From CAYVVD01 sp964454975 (lineage in GTDB: Bacteria; Bacteroidota; Ignavibacteria; Kapaibacteriales; UBA2268), in NCBI GenBank assembly GCA_964454975.1, contig CAYVVD010000004.1:1-64000 (forward strand): DNA of 64,000 nt, given 5' to 3'. Below are positions 18,281 through 25,438 of this stretch, piece by piece. Positions within the stretch are counted from its first letter, which is position 1, and the number at the start of each line of letters is the position of its first letter. The position numbers were made by a program, and so were the translations under genes. The notes below the pieces were generated by a model. The model was not told where the DNA came from. It worked only from the letters and a program-made list of their open reading frames with translations, and ran no database searches.

Positions 18281-18311
18281 CAAATTTATTCAGATTAGGT
18301 TTAATTAACAA
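18281..18311 (-). promoter_or_regulatory. Bacteroidota-type promoter for uppS operon
   Basis: On the minus strand TTG (18309-18311) and TAAATTTG (18281-18288) are separated by 20 bases, close to the Bacteroidota consensus TTG-N19-TAnnTTTG. Predicted start of transcription is near 18274, about 15 bases before the uppS ATG. It is divergent from the HU promoter. Confidence 0.6.
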
Positions 18312-18372
18312 ATACCTTACTATCTCTAATTTTATACGGGTATCTACAAAACTTTGTTCAATAATTTCATTT

Positions 18373-18402
18373 TTGTTTTTGAATATCAGTTTTGTAAATT
18401 TG
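18373..18402 (+). promoter_or_regulatory. Bacteroidota-type promoter for HU gene
   Basis: TTG (18373-18375), a 19-base spacer and TAAATTTG (18395-18402) match the primary sigma-factor consensus of Bacteroidota exactly. It lies about 60 bases upstream of the HU start. Confidence 0.7.
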
Positions 18403-18464
18403 TCAACCTTTGGCTGTAGATTTGCGTAATTGTTTGTATAATTTTCACTTAGCACGGGTACGTT

Positions 18465-18770
18465 ATGACAAAAGCGGATATTGTTGACGAGATTGCCAAA
18501 GCAACGGGATTAACAAAAATAGAAACAAAAGCAGTAGTGGACGGAGTATTCAACAGCATAATAAACGCGGTTTCAAGCGGTAGAAGAATAGAGCTAAGGG
18601 GCTTTGGAGTTTTTAAGTATAAAAGCAGGAAACCGAGAATGGCACGCAATCCCAAAACGGGCGAGTTAGTGCCGTTGGAGAAACGTTATGTCCCTGTATT
18701 TAAGCCATCTCCAGACTTTTTAGTTAAGGTCAACAAAGCAATGAAAGATAAATACGGCGAAGATGAATAA
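18465..18770 (+). CDS. hup: HU/IHF family DNA-binding protein
   Basis: This is a small nucleoid protein that bends and compacts DNA as a dimer. The 101-residue sequence has the helical dimerisation half (MTKADIVDEIAKATGLTK), the GFGVFKYKSRKPRMARNP strand region with the intercalating arm motif A-R-N-P-K-T-G, and the usual VPVFKPSPDF end. The conserved R-x-A-R-N-P appears as RMARNP. It has its own promoter and is followed after 67 bases by the AURKAIP1-like peptide gene. Whether it is HU or IHF-like cannot be told from one subunit; HU is the simpler reading. Confidence 0.95.
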   Translation: MTKADIVDEIAKATGLTKIETKAVVDGVFNSIINAVSSGRRIELRGFGVFKYKSRKPRMARNPKTGELVPLEKRYVPVFKPSPDFLVKVNKAMKDKYGEDE

Positions 18771-18837
18771 CTGATTTTTGAAATTTGAATTGAACTAATT
18801 CGTTTTTAATTAACATATAACTTTATCGGAGTGAATT

Positions 18838-18930
18838 ATGCCTTGCGGACGTAAAAGAAAGCGCCACAAAATGGCAACTCATAAGCGCAAAAAAAGACTG
18901 CGCAAGAATCGCCACAAAAAGAGAAAATAA
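18838..18930 (+). CDS. AURKAIP1/COX24-type 30-residue basic protein (ribosome-associated)
   Basis: This is a 30-codon gene encoding MPCGRKRKRHKMATHKRKKR and ten further basic residues, almost entirely Lys, Arg and His. It matches the short AURKAIP1/COX24-domain proteins conserved across Bacteroidota, related to mitochondrial ribosomal protein mS38 and mycobacterial bS22. A role in the small ribosomal subunit is therefore likely but is inference. GGAG lies eight bases before the ATG and a strong intrinsic terminator follows eight bases after the stop. It sits directly downstream of HU and may share its promoter. The family usually has Ser at position 3 and here has Cys (from memory). Confidence 0.88.
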   Translation: MPCGRKRKRHKMATHKRKKRLRKNRHKKRK

Positions 18931-18937
18931 CCGGCTT

Positions 18938-18968
18938 AAAAGCGTTATGTGATTACATAACGCTTTTT
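18938..18968 (+). terminator. intrinsic terminator after AURKAIP1-like gene
   Basis: AGCGTTATGT (18941-18950) pairs perfectly with ACATAACGCT (18955-18964) around GATT, extended by an A3/T3 pairing and followed by a T-run. It ends the HU/AURKAIP1 transcript. Confidence 0.9.
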
Positions 18969-19095
18969 CTCTTGATGGGAACATAAACAAATTCATATCT
19001 CCCAAACCCATTCCGACAATTTCACAGGACTCAATAATTATAATATAAATCTAAATCGGGCGTTTTTACACGATTGTTATCAACTTTAGGTGTTA

Positions 19096-19536
19096 ATGGA
19101 AGAATTTATTACTCTTAGCGAAAAAGAAACCATCGAGGCAGGTAAGAAATTTGCGAAAAATCTGAAACTCGGCGATGTGGTTGCCCTCTATGGCGACCTT
19201 GGCTCTGGTAAAACACAGTTTATAAAGGGAATTTGCGAGTTTTTCCATGTGGCTGAATTAGTAACAAGCCCTACATTTACAATTATTAATCAATACAAGG
19301 GTAAGGTTAGCAACAAACGATTTCCTATATACCACCTGGACTTATACAGAATTAAAAATGAAAATGAACTTATGGAAATTGGTTTTGACGAGTGCATTTT
19401 TGCAGATGATTCCATTAAACTTGTAGAATGGTCTGAAAATGCTGCACAGTTGTTGCCTACGCATAGGTATTCAATTGAAATTTCTTCGAACGGCGATGAA
19501 GAAAATTATCGTAAAATCACAATACAGCCTCACTAA
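19096..19536 (+). CDS. tsaE: tRNA threonylcarbamoyladenosine biosynthesis ATPase TsaE
   Basis: TsaE is the P-loop ATPase that resets the TsaB-TsaD complex making t6A37 on ANN-decoding tRNAs. The Walker A motif GDLGSGKTQF is at about residues 33-42, followed by the family-specific TSPTFTIINQY and YHLDLYRIKNENEL, and later LVEWSENA. A GTG two codons upstream (19090) is possible; the ATG at 19096 with AGG upstream is chosen. At 146 residues the length is standard. No tsaB or tsaD is in the window. It is monocistronic, with 165 bases of non-coding sequence ahead of it. Confidence 0.94.
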   Translation: MEEFITLSEKETIEAGKKFAKNLKLGDVVALYGDLGSGKTQFIKGICEFFHVAELVTSPTFTIINQYKGKVSNKRFPIYHLDLYRIKNENELMEIGFDECIFADDSIKLVEWSENAAQLLPTHRYSIEISSNGDEENYRKITIQPH

Positions 19537-19711
19537 ATCACACTTTACAATCCTATTATTTAGATCGGGGGAAATATATTAATAGCCAGGTTATTCAAAT
19601 GTTTAGTTACATGCGGGAATCATGGATAATTTCAATTGCCTGAATTTTGTATTTTCATAGTCTATTACAAAGCAGTTTCTCAAAGTAGAATTATTCAATC
19701 ATACTGCCCGG

Positions 19712-20713
19712 ATGAAGGAAACAATAAATATCAATGTCTTTACAAGGATTAGGGGCTGGTTCAATACTAAATCCCCGGTGTTCCCTACGAGAGTTTCCCT
19801 GTTTGCGTGTATATTACTTGCGTTTGGCGGAATATCGCTTGGCTTGTACGAAGATTCTCTTGCAGTATTAACAAACGGACTTATATCTGCCGTTGATATT
19901 TTTAATTCTGCTCTGTTTATGACAGCTGTTAACCACAGCATGAGATCACCGGACTATGTATTTAATTATGGGTATGGCAAATATGAAAGCATTTCCATTC
20001 TAACTGCTGCACTGCTCCTTTCTGTTGTGATGATTTATACGATTGTTGAAGCAGTCCGAAACTTTGGAATGGTTGAGCCCGCTGGGGGCAATTATTTTAT
20101 CCTCGTTTCATTTTCTGCCGTATCACTTTTAGTAATGATGAGAATGCACAGATTGCAGAGAATTGCAGCAAAAAGATTTCACATGCCTATACTTCAATTT
20201 GACTCTGAGAGCTGGAAGATAGATAGCTATATTGAAGCCGGAGTGTTGGCAAACCTGTTAATAGGAGCAATTCTTCAGCAGTCAGGATATATGAAAATTG
20301 CGATAATTATTGACTCAATCACTGCTGTTCTGTTGCTATTATTTGCGCTTAAAGTTCCGTTAAAGGGTTCCAGGGATGCTTTAAATCAGCTGCTTGACAG
20401 GACTTTGCCGGAAAATGTACAATTTGATATCCTGGCGGTTGTTGCCGAAAATCTTTCACGTATGTGTGAATTTAAGGAAGTTCATACGAGACAGTCAGGC
20501 AAGGACATATTTATAGAAATTGATATTATTATGCCCTATGACTTCAAATTAGAACAAATAGTCGGATTGGAAAAGGATATGCAGGAAGCTTTAAAAGAGA
20601 AATACCCAACAGCAGTACCCAGAATTTATGTTACTCCATGCTCAAAAGATTGCGTACATTACGGGAAGTCATTTTGCCCGGTCAAAATTGAATTGGAGAA
20701 GAAGCAAGACTAA
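19712..20713 (+). CDS. cation diffusion facilitator-like membrane protein with altered metal sites
   Basis: This is a 333-residue integral membrane protein with the CDF fold: about six hydrophobic helices in residues 25-215, the HSxRxPDxxFNYGYGKYES loop typical of CDF exporters, and a C-terminal cytoplasmic dimerisation domain (about 225-310, FIEIDIIMPYDF). Canonical family members carry D/H-x3-D in helices 2 and 5. Here helix 2 reads NGLISAVDIFNSAL, keeping only the second Asp, and helix 5 reads SESWKIDSYIEAG without the His-x3-Asp pair. The tail contains C-x3-C-x7-C. The protein may move a different ion or be a divergent regulator. Its stop overlaps the ruvB start by one base. Confidence 0.8.
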   Translation: MKETININVFTRIRGWFNTKSPVFPTRVSLFACILLAFGGISLGLYEDSLAVLTNGLISAVDIFNSALFMTAVNHSMRSPDYVFNYGYGKYESISILTAALLLSVVMIYTIVEAVRNFGMVEPAGGNYFILVSFSAVSLLVMMRMHRLQRIAAKRFHMPILQFDSESWKIDSYIEAGVLANLLIGAILQQSGYMKIAIIIDSITAVLLLLFALKVPLKGSRDALNQLLDRTLPENVQFDILAVVAENLSRMCEFKEVHTRQSGKDIFIEIDIIMPYDFKLEQIVGLEKDMQEALKEKYPTAVPRIYVTPCSKDCVHYGKSFCPVKIELEKKQD

Positions 20714-21744
20714 TGGAAAAAGGCAGGAATACAGAAATTACCAATCCCTATCTTAAAAAAGACGAGGAATACGAAAAAAAACTGCGCCCATTGCAGTTTG
20801 ATGAATTTACTGGGCAGAAAAAAATTGTAGAAAACCTGAAAGTATTTATTGAGGCTGCCAAAAAACGCGGCGAGTCCCTCGACCATGTTCTCCTGACAGG
20901 ACCTCCAGGTCTGGGTAAAACAACTCTTAGCTATATAATTGCCCGCGAGATGAATGCTAACATAAAATCCACTTCCGGTCCTGTACTCGAAAAACCCGGC
21001 GACCTGGCAGGCATGCTGACAAACCTCGAAGAAGGAGATGTGCTTTTTATTGATGAAATTCACCGCCTGTCATCGGTTGTTGAGGAATACTTATACTCGG
21101 CAATGGAAGATTTCCGGCTTGATATAATGATTGATTCCGGACCGTCTGCAAGGACTATACAATTATCAATACCACGATTCACATTAGTAGGTGCTACTAC
21201 ACGTGCCGGACTTTTGACAGCTCCTCTTCGCTCCAGGTTTGGTGTTATGAACAGGCTCGATTATTATAACAAGGAGCAACTTGTAAAAATAGTAAAACGC
21301 TCTGCAATGATTCTTGATGTACCTATTGATGAAAATGGAGCTAATGAACTTGCAGGGCGCTCCAGAGGTACGCCACGAATAGCGAATAGGCTTTTGCGAA
21401 GAACAAGGGATTTTGCACAGGTTAAGGGTGATGGCACTATAACTAAGGAAATTGCAGAAATCACACTTGCCGCCCTTGAAGTGGATAAATTCGGTCTCGA
21501 TGAAATGGATAAGAGGATTTTGCTTTCAATCATTGAAAAATTCAACGGCGGCCCCGTAGGCCTGAATAATATGGCTGTTGCTGTTGGAGAGGAATCCGGA
21601 ACAATTGAAGAAGTGTATGAACCCTTTCTGATCCGAGAGGGATTTATCCAAAGGACTCCACGCGGGAGGCAGGCTACAGAGCTGGCTTATAATCATTTTG
21701 GCATTATGAAAACAAACAAGGAAAACCTGTTTGATGATGTGTAA
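20713..21744 (+). CDS. ruvB: Holliday junction branch migration ATPase RuvB
   Basis: RuvB is the hexameric AAA+ motor that drives branch migration with RuvA in recombinational repair. Seen: LRPLQFDEFTGQ, Walker A GPPGLGKT (residues 63-70), Walker B VLFIDEIHRL, sensor 1 GATTRAG, the arginine finger region APLRSRFG, and the C-terminal winged helix with FIQRTPRGRQAT. At 343 residues the length is standard. ATG overlaps the stop of the CDF-like gene as TAATG, so the two are coupled. ruvA and ruvC are not in the window. Confidence 0.97.
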   Translation: MEKGRNTEITNPYLKKDEEYEKKLRPLQFDEFTGQKKIVENLKVFIEAAKKRGESLDHVLLTGPPGLGKTTLSYIIAREMNANIKSTSGPVLEKPGDLAGMLTNLEEGDVLFIDEIHRLSSVVEEYLYSAMEDFRLDIMIDSGPSARTIQLSIPRFTLVGATTRAGLLTAPLRSRFGVMNRLDYYNKEQLVKIVKRSAMILDVPIDENGANELAGRSRGTPRIANRLLRRTRDFAQVKGDGTITKEIAEITLAALEVDKFGLDEMDKRILLSIIEKFNGGPVGLNNMAVAVGEESGTIEEVYEPFLIREGFIQRTPRGRQATELAYNHFGIMKTNKENLFDDV

Positions 21745-21882
21745 TTTTTTACATTTATTTTGTAATAATGTAAATATTTCCTGACAACATTATTCTTTCA
21801 TGCCTCTCATCAATAAGCATCCTATTCCCGTAATTTCCTTACCAATGGATGTCCTCCTAAAGCTAATGAATAGATTAGCTTA

Positions 21883-21900
21883 TTGGCATAAGCCTTGCAT
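21883..21900 (+). promoter_or_regulatory. candidate sigma-54 promoter
   Basis: The sequence TTGGCATAAGCCTTGCAT has the GG-N10-GC spacing of a -24/-12 promoter (GG at 21885-21886, GC at 21897-21898) and matches TGGCAY-N5-TTGCA. A transcript would begin near 21910 and read toward the cupin gene at 22074. No enhancer-binding activator or rpoN is in the window. Confidence 0.5.
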
Positions 21901-21952
21901 TGTAAATTACGCTTTGTGATAGGAGGAGTACATTATTCCGGCACTCTCCAAA

Positions 21953-22044
21953 GGGTATATAATAAGGGATGTATCCGGATTTTCGAAATGAGCTCTTAAT
22001 TCATATTCTACTGAAGTTAATCCGAACCATCCCTGTTTATACCC
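21953..22044 (+). promoter_or_regulatory. long stem-loop in the 5' leader of the cupin gene
   Basis: GGGTATA (21953-21959) pairs with TATACCC (22038-22044) and AGGGATG (21965-21971) with CATCCCT (22028-22034), separated by a small internal loop and closing a 56-base loop. The stem ends 29 bases before the cupin ATG, so it could act as a leader RNA structure or a protein site. Pairing is seen; function is not known. Confidence 0.45.
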
Positions 22045-22073
22045 AAATAATTTAATTATTTCGGGATTTTAAA

Positions 22074-22412
22074 ATGATTAGGAATATTTACGGTGATATT
22101 CCGGTAAACCTCAAAGTCGAGTTGTTTGAAGACATTTTAAAAAGGAAGGGATTCAGGCTGGAAAGGATTGTTTCGCATGGGAACATCACTCCGGATGGGG
22201 AATGGTATGACCAGGAAAATGATGAATGGGTTATTTTGCTGTCGGGTGAAGCAAAATTGAAGTTTCTGGATGAAACATTCGCACGTTCTCTAACCCCCGG
22301 CGATTACCTGTTAATACCGTCGCATAAAAAACACAGGGTGGAATGGACCCACCCTGCGAAAGAAACTGTCTGGCTGGCATTGCATTTTAAAGAGGCAGCT
22401 ACTGGTCTTTGA
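22074..22412 (+). CDS. cupin domain protein
   Basis: This is a 112-residue single-domain cupin, a small beta-barrel. Cupin motif 1 is represented by the segment EWVILLSGEAKLKF and motif 2 by LTPGDYLLIPSHKKHRVEW, where the G-D-x-x-x-I-P-x-x-x-x-H pattern is clear. The metal-binding His/Glu of motif 1 are mostly absent apart from a single Glu, which leaves only partial metal ligands. Proteins of this size are annotated in many bacteria without known substrate. The gene is preceded by the sigma-54-like site and long stem-loop and converges with the exported protein gene, overlapping it by 14 bases. Confidence 0.8.
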   Translation: MIRNIYGDIPVNLKVELFEDILKRKGFRLERIVSHGNITPDGEWYDQENDEWVILLSGEAKLKFLDETFARSLTPGDYLLIPSHKKHRVEWTHPAKETVWLALHFKEAATGL

Positions 22413-22896
22413 ACAATCCGCCCTTTATTCCTTCAACAATCAATGGGATGGCCTCAAAAACCTGATCCTCGGATTTAAATATGTCGCGGGCCTGGTTAAG
22501 TGGATCCCTCATTCTGGCTCGAAGGTTAAAAATATAGCCATTAATCAGGAACTTCTCATTTTCAAGAAGGAAATTACCTGATACAACAAACTTTACTTTC
22601 AGGTTTCTTAATGCCTGTAGCATGTCGGTCTTGTATTGCGGATTTTCCGGGTCGAGATTCAATTCTGCAACAGCCATATCAATTGAATCCTGTGGTACGA
22701 TGTAAAAATGTTCAGAGTTAGGATCCAGTTCGCGCAATGCAGTTTCAAGAGAATCCTTCAAATCCCAGCACCAAACATTTAATTCCAGGTTCCCATCCAT
22801 GTTTTCAAAGGGCATTAATGCTATTCGCGTCTGGCTGTAAAGCCCGCTGATCGCAAAACAAGCAATCAAAAATAAAATTGTGATAATTCTTCTCAT
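22399..22896 (-). CDS. exported TolB-N/FlgO-like hypothetical protein
   Basis: This is a 165-residue secreted protein: signal peptide to about residue 21 (ISGLYSQ), followed by RIALMPFENMDGN. That opening resembles the N-terminal domains of TolB, FlgO and CsgG-type proteins that begin I-A-V-x-P-F. The later LKVKFVVSGNFLLENEKFLING segment resembles the 'ADYVVxG' strand of the same fold. No enzyme motif is present. It ends 14 bases inside the convergent cupin gene and is preceded by the HPt gene with an 11-base gap, so the two are likely cotranscribed. Function unknown. Confidence 0.65.
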   Translation of the reverse strand: MRRIITILFLIACFAISGLYSQTRIALMPFENMDGNLELNVWCWDLKDSLETALRELDPNSEHFYIVPQDSIDMAVAELNLDPENPQYKTDMLQALRNLKVKFVVSGNFLLENEKFLINGYIFNLRARMRDPLNQARDIFKSEDQVFEAIPLIVEGIKGGLFKDQ

Positions 22897-22907
22897 AGCG
22901 CTTTATT

Positions 22908-23204
22908 TTATTTATCAAGAAAAGCTTTCACTTTCCTGAATGCTGCCTTAATTGGTTCTTCCATTGCCGATGCGGATTCCCAATCCTTTTCTTTGGCAAA
23001 ACCCATTACTTTTATTCCCATTTCTGCGATTTCGTCAAGCCCAAACTGGAAACAAGAGCCTTTTAGTGTGTGCGCCAGCCTGTAAAGGTCTTCGTCCTTT
23101 CTTTCTTCAATGAACCGGCTGAATTGTTCGTCAAGGTCTGCGATCCACGTCTCGACAAACTCAGGAAGTAATTCCTGTACAAAGGGGTCGTCAGGTATTT
23201 TCAA
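22908..23204 (-). CDS. Hpt (histidine phosphotransfer) domain protein
   Basis: This is a 98-residue stand-alone histidine phosphotransfer protein of the cytoplasm, an intermediate in multistep phosphorelays. The phosphoacceptor is His45 in LAHTLKGSCFQFG, the standard H-x-L-K-G-S context, set in a predicted four-helix bundle. No receiver or kinase gene is adjacent; the nearest candidate is the receiver-first histidine kinase at 26129-27250, about 3 kb upstream on the same strand. The gene lies between rnpB and the exported TolB-N-like protein and probably forms a two-gene unit with the latter. Confidence 0.88.
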   Translation of the reverse strand: MKIPDDPFVQELLPEFVETWIADLDEQFSRFIEERKDEDLYRLAHTLKGSCFQFGLDEIAEMGIKVMGFAKEKDWESASAMEEPIKAAFRKVKAFLDK

Positions 23205-23325
23205 TAGTTGACTCCTGTAGTAAAGAAAAGCACTTAAGGGCTAAGATATTCAAAGAAATATTAATAAACAATTATAATATAGGTATAAAAAATTCATTTT
23301 GGATGGAAGTACCAAAAAAATGGCG

Positions 23326-23697
23326 GGAGAAAACGATAAGCCGGATTCTGTCTTTCCCTGTTATTGCAGGAAGAGGCAGCCATTTATCTGAGCATTGTGT
23401 CACCACAAAGCTTATGCAGCCTACCCGTATGCGACTTGGGCGAACAACCCTCCATCAAAAGAAACGCATACTTATTTGGCCTTGCTCCGTGCGGGGTTTG
23501 CCTGTCCGCCTGCATCACTGCAAGCGCCGGTGCGCTCTTACCGCACCATTTCACCCTTGCCCCGAAAGGGGCGGTTTGCTTTCTGTTGCACTTTCCGTCG
23601 GCTTGCCAAAATGGCTTACCGCCTTCGCGTTACGAAGCGCACTGTTCTGCGGAGTCCGGACTTTCCTCTCCAAAAGGAGCAGCTGCCTGTTTTCCCC
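23326..23697 (-). ncRNA. rnpB: RNase P RNA, bacterial type A
   Basis: This is the catalytic RNA of RNase P, which matures tRNA 5' ends. On the minus strand the 5' part reads GGGGAAAACAGGCAGCTGC and later GAGGAAAGTCCGGACTCC, the universally conserved start with CRI. The 3' end reads ACAGAATCCGGCTTATC, the conserved CRV-side end. The first nine bases (GGGGAAAAC) pair with GTTTTCTCC at the 3' end to form helix P1, which fixes the ends at about 23697 and 23326. A T7 run follows a few bases later. Length of about 372 bases is normal. Apparent protein frames through this region are spurious. Confidence 0.95.
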
Positions 23698-23709
23698 AGC
23701 CTTGAATTT

Positions 23710-24447
23710 TCAGATACTTTCAAGGACACTATCGTCTATACTAACTTCTTCTGGTATCAGCAACCTTCCACAGTTTTCACAGAAATAAACCTTGTCCATG
23801 TTATTCCTCATTTCTACTATCACCTGTGGAGTAATTGCGCTGAAACATCCTGAGCAACTGTTTTTCTTTACGCTAACAGCTGCATCATTATATTGATTTC
23901 TTACTCTTTCGTATTCTTTTAATGTTGAAGCTTTTACTTTACCTGCAATTTCATCTCTCTTGTCTTTAAGCTGGCTGAATTCCGTATTCTGGTCGCTTGT
24001 TACAATTTCCATTTCCGAACTTATTTCTTCTAAATCTTTGGCTGCCTGCTCGTAGTTCTTTTGTTGCTCTTTAAGGATATTTCCTAGATTCTCTTCTTTA
24101 ATGCCTTCTGTCCTTAACTTATCTGAAAGCATTTCATGCTCTTTGCGTATTGTTTCAATCTCGTTTGTAATAGCATCAAATTCTCTATTATTGCGGACAA
24201 GGAATTGTTGCTTTGCAAGTTTTTCCTCTTTACTTTTCAGCTCAACAAGTGTCACTTTCGAAGTAGAGCAGAAATGCCTGATTTCCTTTAATATGCCTTC
24301 AGTTTCTTCAGCAAGAGCTTTAGTGTCCTTTGCTTTGTTCTCTGCGTTTTTCTGTTTCTCAGGTAAATCGCCGTATTCTTCCCTCAGTTCATCAAGCCTG
24401 CCATCAACAAAAGATAGAGCCGCAAGATTCTGAATCAATGATTCCAT
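23710..24447 (-). CDS. zinc-ribbon coiled-coil protein (CdsZ/DUF164 family)
   Basis: This is a 245-residue cytoplasmic protein with a long coiled coil (about residues 15-165, rich in Lys/Glu/Gln) and a C-terminal C4 zinc ribbon: S-C-S-G-C near residue 200 and F-C-E-N-C-G near 227. The family (zf-RING_7, DUF164) is widespread and includes chlamydial CdsZ; a nucleic-acid-linked role is suggested in the literature but is not shown by this sequence. The gene starts 10 bases after the NIF3-like gene on the same strand and ends 12 bases before rnpB, an arrangement often seen in Bacteroidota and Chlorobi. Confidence 0.88.
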   Translation of the reverse strand: MESLIQNLAALSFVDGRLDELREEYGDLPEKQKNAENKAKDTKALAEETEGILKEIRHFCSTSKVTLVELKSKEEKLAKQQFLVRNNREFDAITNEIETIRKEHEMLSDKLRTEGIKEENLGNILKEQQKNYEQAAKDLEEISSEMEIVTSDQNTEFSQLKDKRDEIAGKVKASTLKEYERVRNQYNDAAVSVKKNSCSGCFSAITPQVIVEMRNNMDKVYFCENCGRLLIPEEVSIDDSVLESI

Positions 24448-24457
24448 TAGTTATTCC

Positions 24458-25294
24458 TTAATTACTAATTAAATAATTTTTTTGCAAATTTTTGTATTTA
24501 TCATCATCCGGATAGTAACAAACCGGGTTCGTAAGCGCTTTGGAAATTGTTAAATGCTCAATTGAGCCGCCAATCTTTTCAGCGAAATAATTTTTCATGG
24601 CCAATGGAACAAATTGCTCCATTTCGTAATGCCCGGGTTCGATTATCATCATTTTCCCTGCAACCGCATGAAATGTATGGTATGAAATATCCGCAGTAAT
24701 AAATGCATCAACTCCTGCATTCAGAGCATCACCAATAAATGAGCCTCCACTTCCGCCAACAATAGCAATTTTCTCGACATATTCACGATAAGGCCGGTTG
24801 TATCTCAATGGTGAATTGCAGAAATTTGACACTTTCTCCAGCAGGACGTCATATAAAATTTTCGTCTCCGGGAAAGAAATCACTCCCATACCCCTGTCAT
24901 CAACATTAGGATCAGGTTTAAGAAATCCTGATTTTTTTAATCCAAGTTTATCACAAAGCAATTTACTTGTCCCTTCCGGGAAAGCATCAAAATTTGTATG
25001 AAGAGAAATTAGCGAAATATCATGTTTTATCAGCTTCGAACATAACCTTCCAACGCGTTCATCAGGGTTAATGCTTATTAGCGGGTAAAAAATCAATGGG
25101 TGGAAGGTGATGATACAGTCTGTTTCGTTGGTTATTGCTTCCTGAATTACTTCTTCATTCAGCTCGAGCGTGAAATGGATGTTTTTTACTGCTTGCCTGC
25201 CGGAATGGACTTGCAGGCCTATCTTATCTTTCTCCATTGCAGTTTGCGCGGGAAACTGCTTCTCAATGAATTCAAGTAATTCGTTTATGTGCAT
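24458..25294 (-). CDS. NIF3-like dinuclear metal-binding protein
   Basis: This is a 278-residue NIF3/DUF34 protein, a toroidal hexamer with a two-metal site, sometimes annotated as GTP cyclohydrolase 1 type 2. Recognised by the opening helix, DKIGLQVHSG, the metal site region ITFHPLIFYP, SLISLHTNFDAFPEG, AIVGGSGGSFI and the closing metal ligands in IIEPGHYEMEQF. His/Asp/Glu ligands of both metals appear to be present. The short variant has no inserted PII-like domain. It is cotranscribed with the zinc-ribbon gene downstream. Biological role is unresolved for the family. Confidence 0.92.
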   Translation of the reverse strand: MHINELLEFIEKQFPAQTAMEKDKIGLQVHSGRQAVKNIHFTLELNEEVIQEAITNETDCIITFHPLIFYPLISINPDERVGRLCSKLIKHDISLISLHTNFDAFPEGTSKLLCDKLGLKKSGFLKPDPNVDDRGMGVISFPETKILYDVLLEKVSNFCNSPLRYNRPYREYVEKIAIVGGSGGSFIGDALNAGVDAFITADISYHTFHAVAGKMMIIEPGHYEMEQFVPLAMKNYFAEKIGGSIEHLTISKALTNPVCYYPDDDKYKNLQKNYLISN

Positions 25295-25438
25295 ATAGTA
25301 GTATCATAAAATTTACTCATTGCAAGACGAACAATTCTTGAATTTGTTCTCATTGCAACTTTAAAATTAACAAAGTTTACAAATCCATACAATTAATGCG
25401 GTTTAATCATCGTTTCTTAAGTAAAAAAAGGCTATTAA

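Larger units (their letters stand above)
21745..22073. other. structured non-coding region upstream of the cupin gene
   Basis: No gene is supported in these 329 bases. They hold a weak AT-rich stem after ruvB (TTTACATT 21748-21755 with AATGTAAA 21767-21774). A perfect hairpin AAGCTAAT/ATTAGCTT (21860-21867, 21874-21881) lies directly before a sigma-54-like site. An outer inverted repeat TCCTCCTA/TAGGAGGA (21852-21859, 21920-21927) encloses both, and a long two-part stem (21953-21971 with 22028-22044) comes ahead of the cupin gene. Confidence 0.6.

Noticed and set aside
23303..23853. Overlapping open frames of 110-160 codons on the plus strand
   Set aside because: They lie over the RNase P RNA gene; frames are rich in Cys, Pro and His without any homology and result from the structured RNA sequence.
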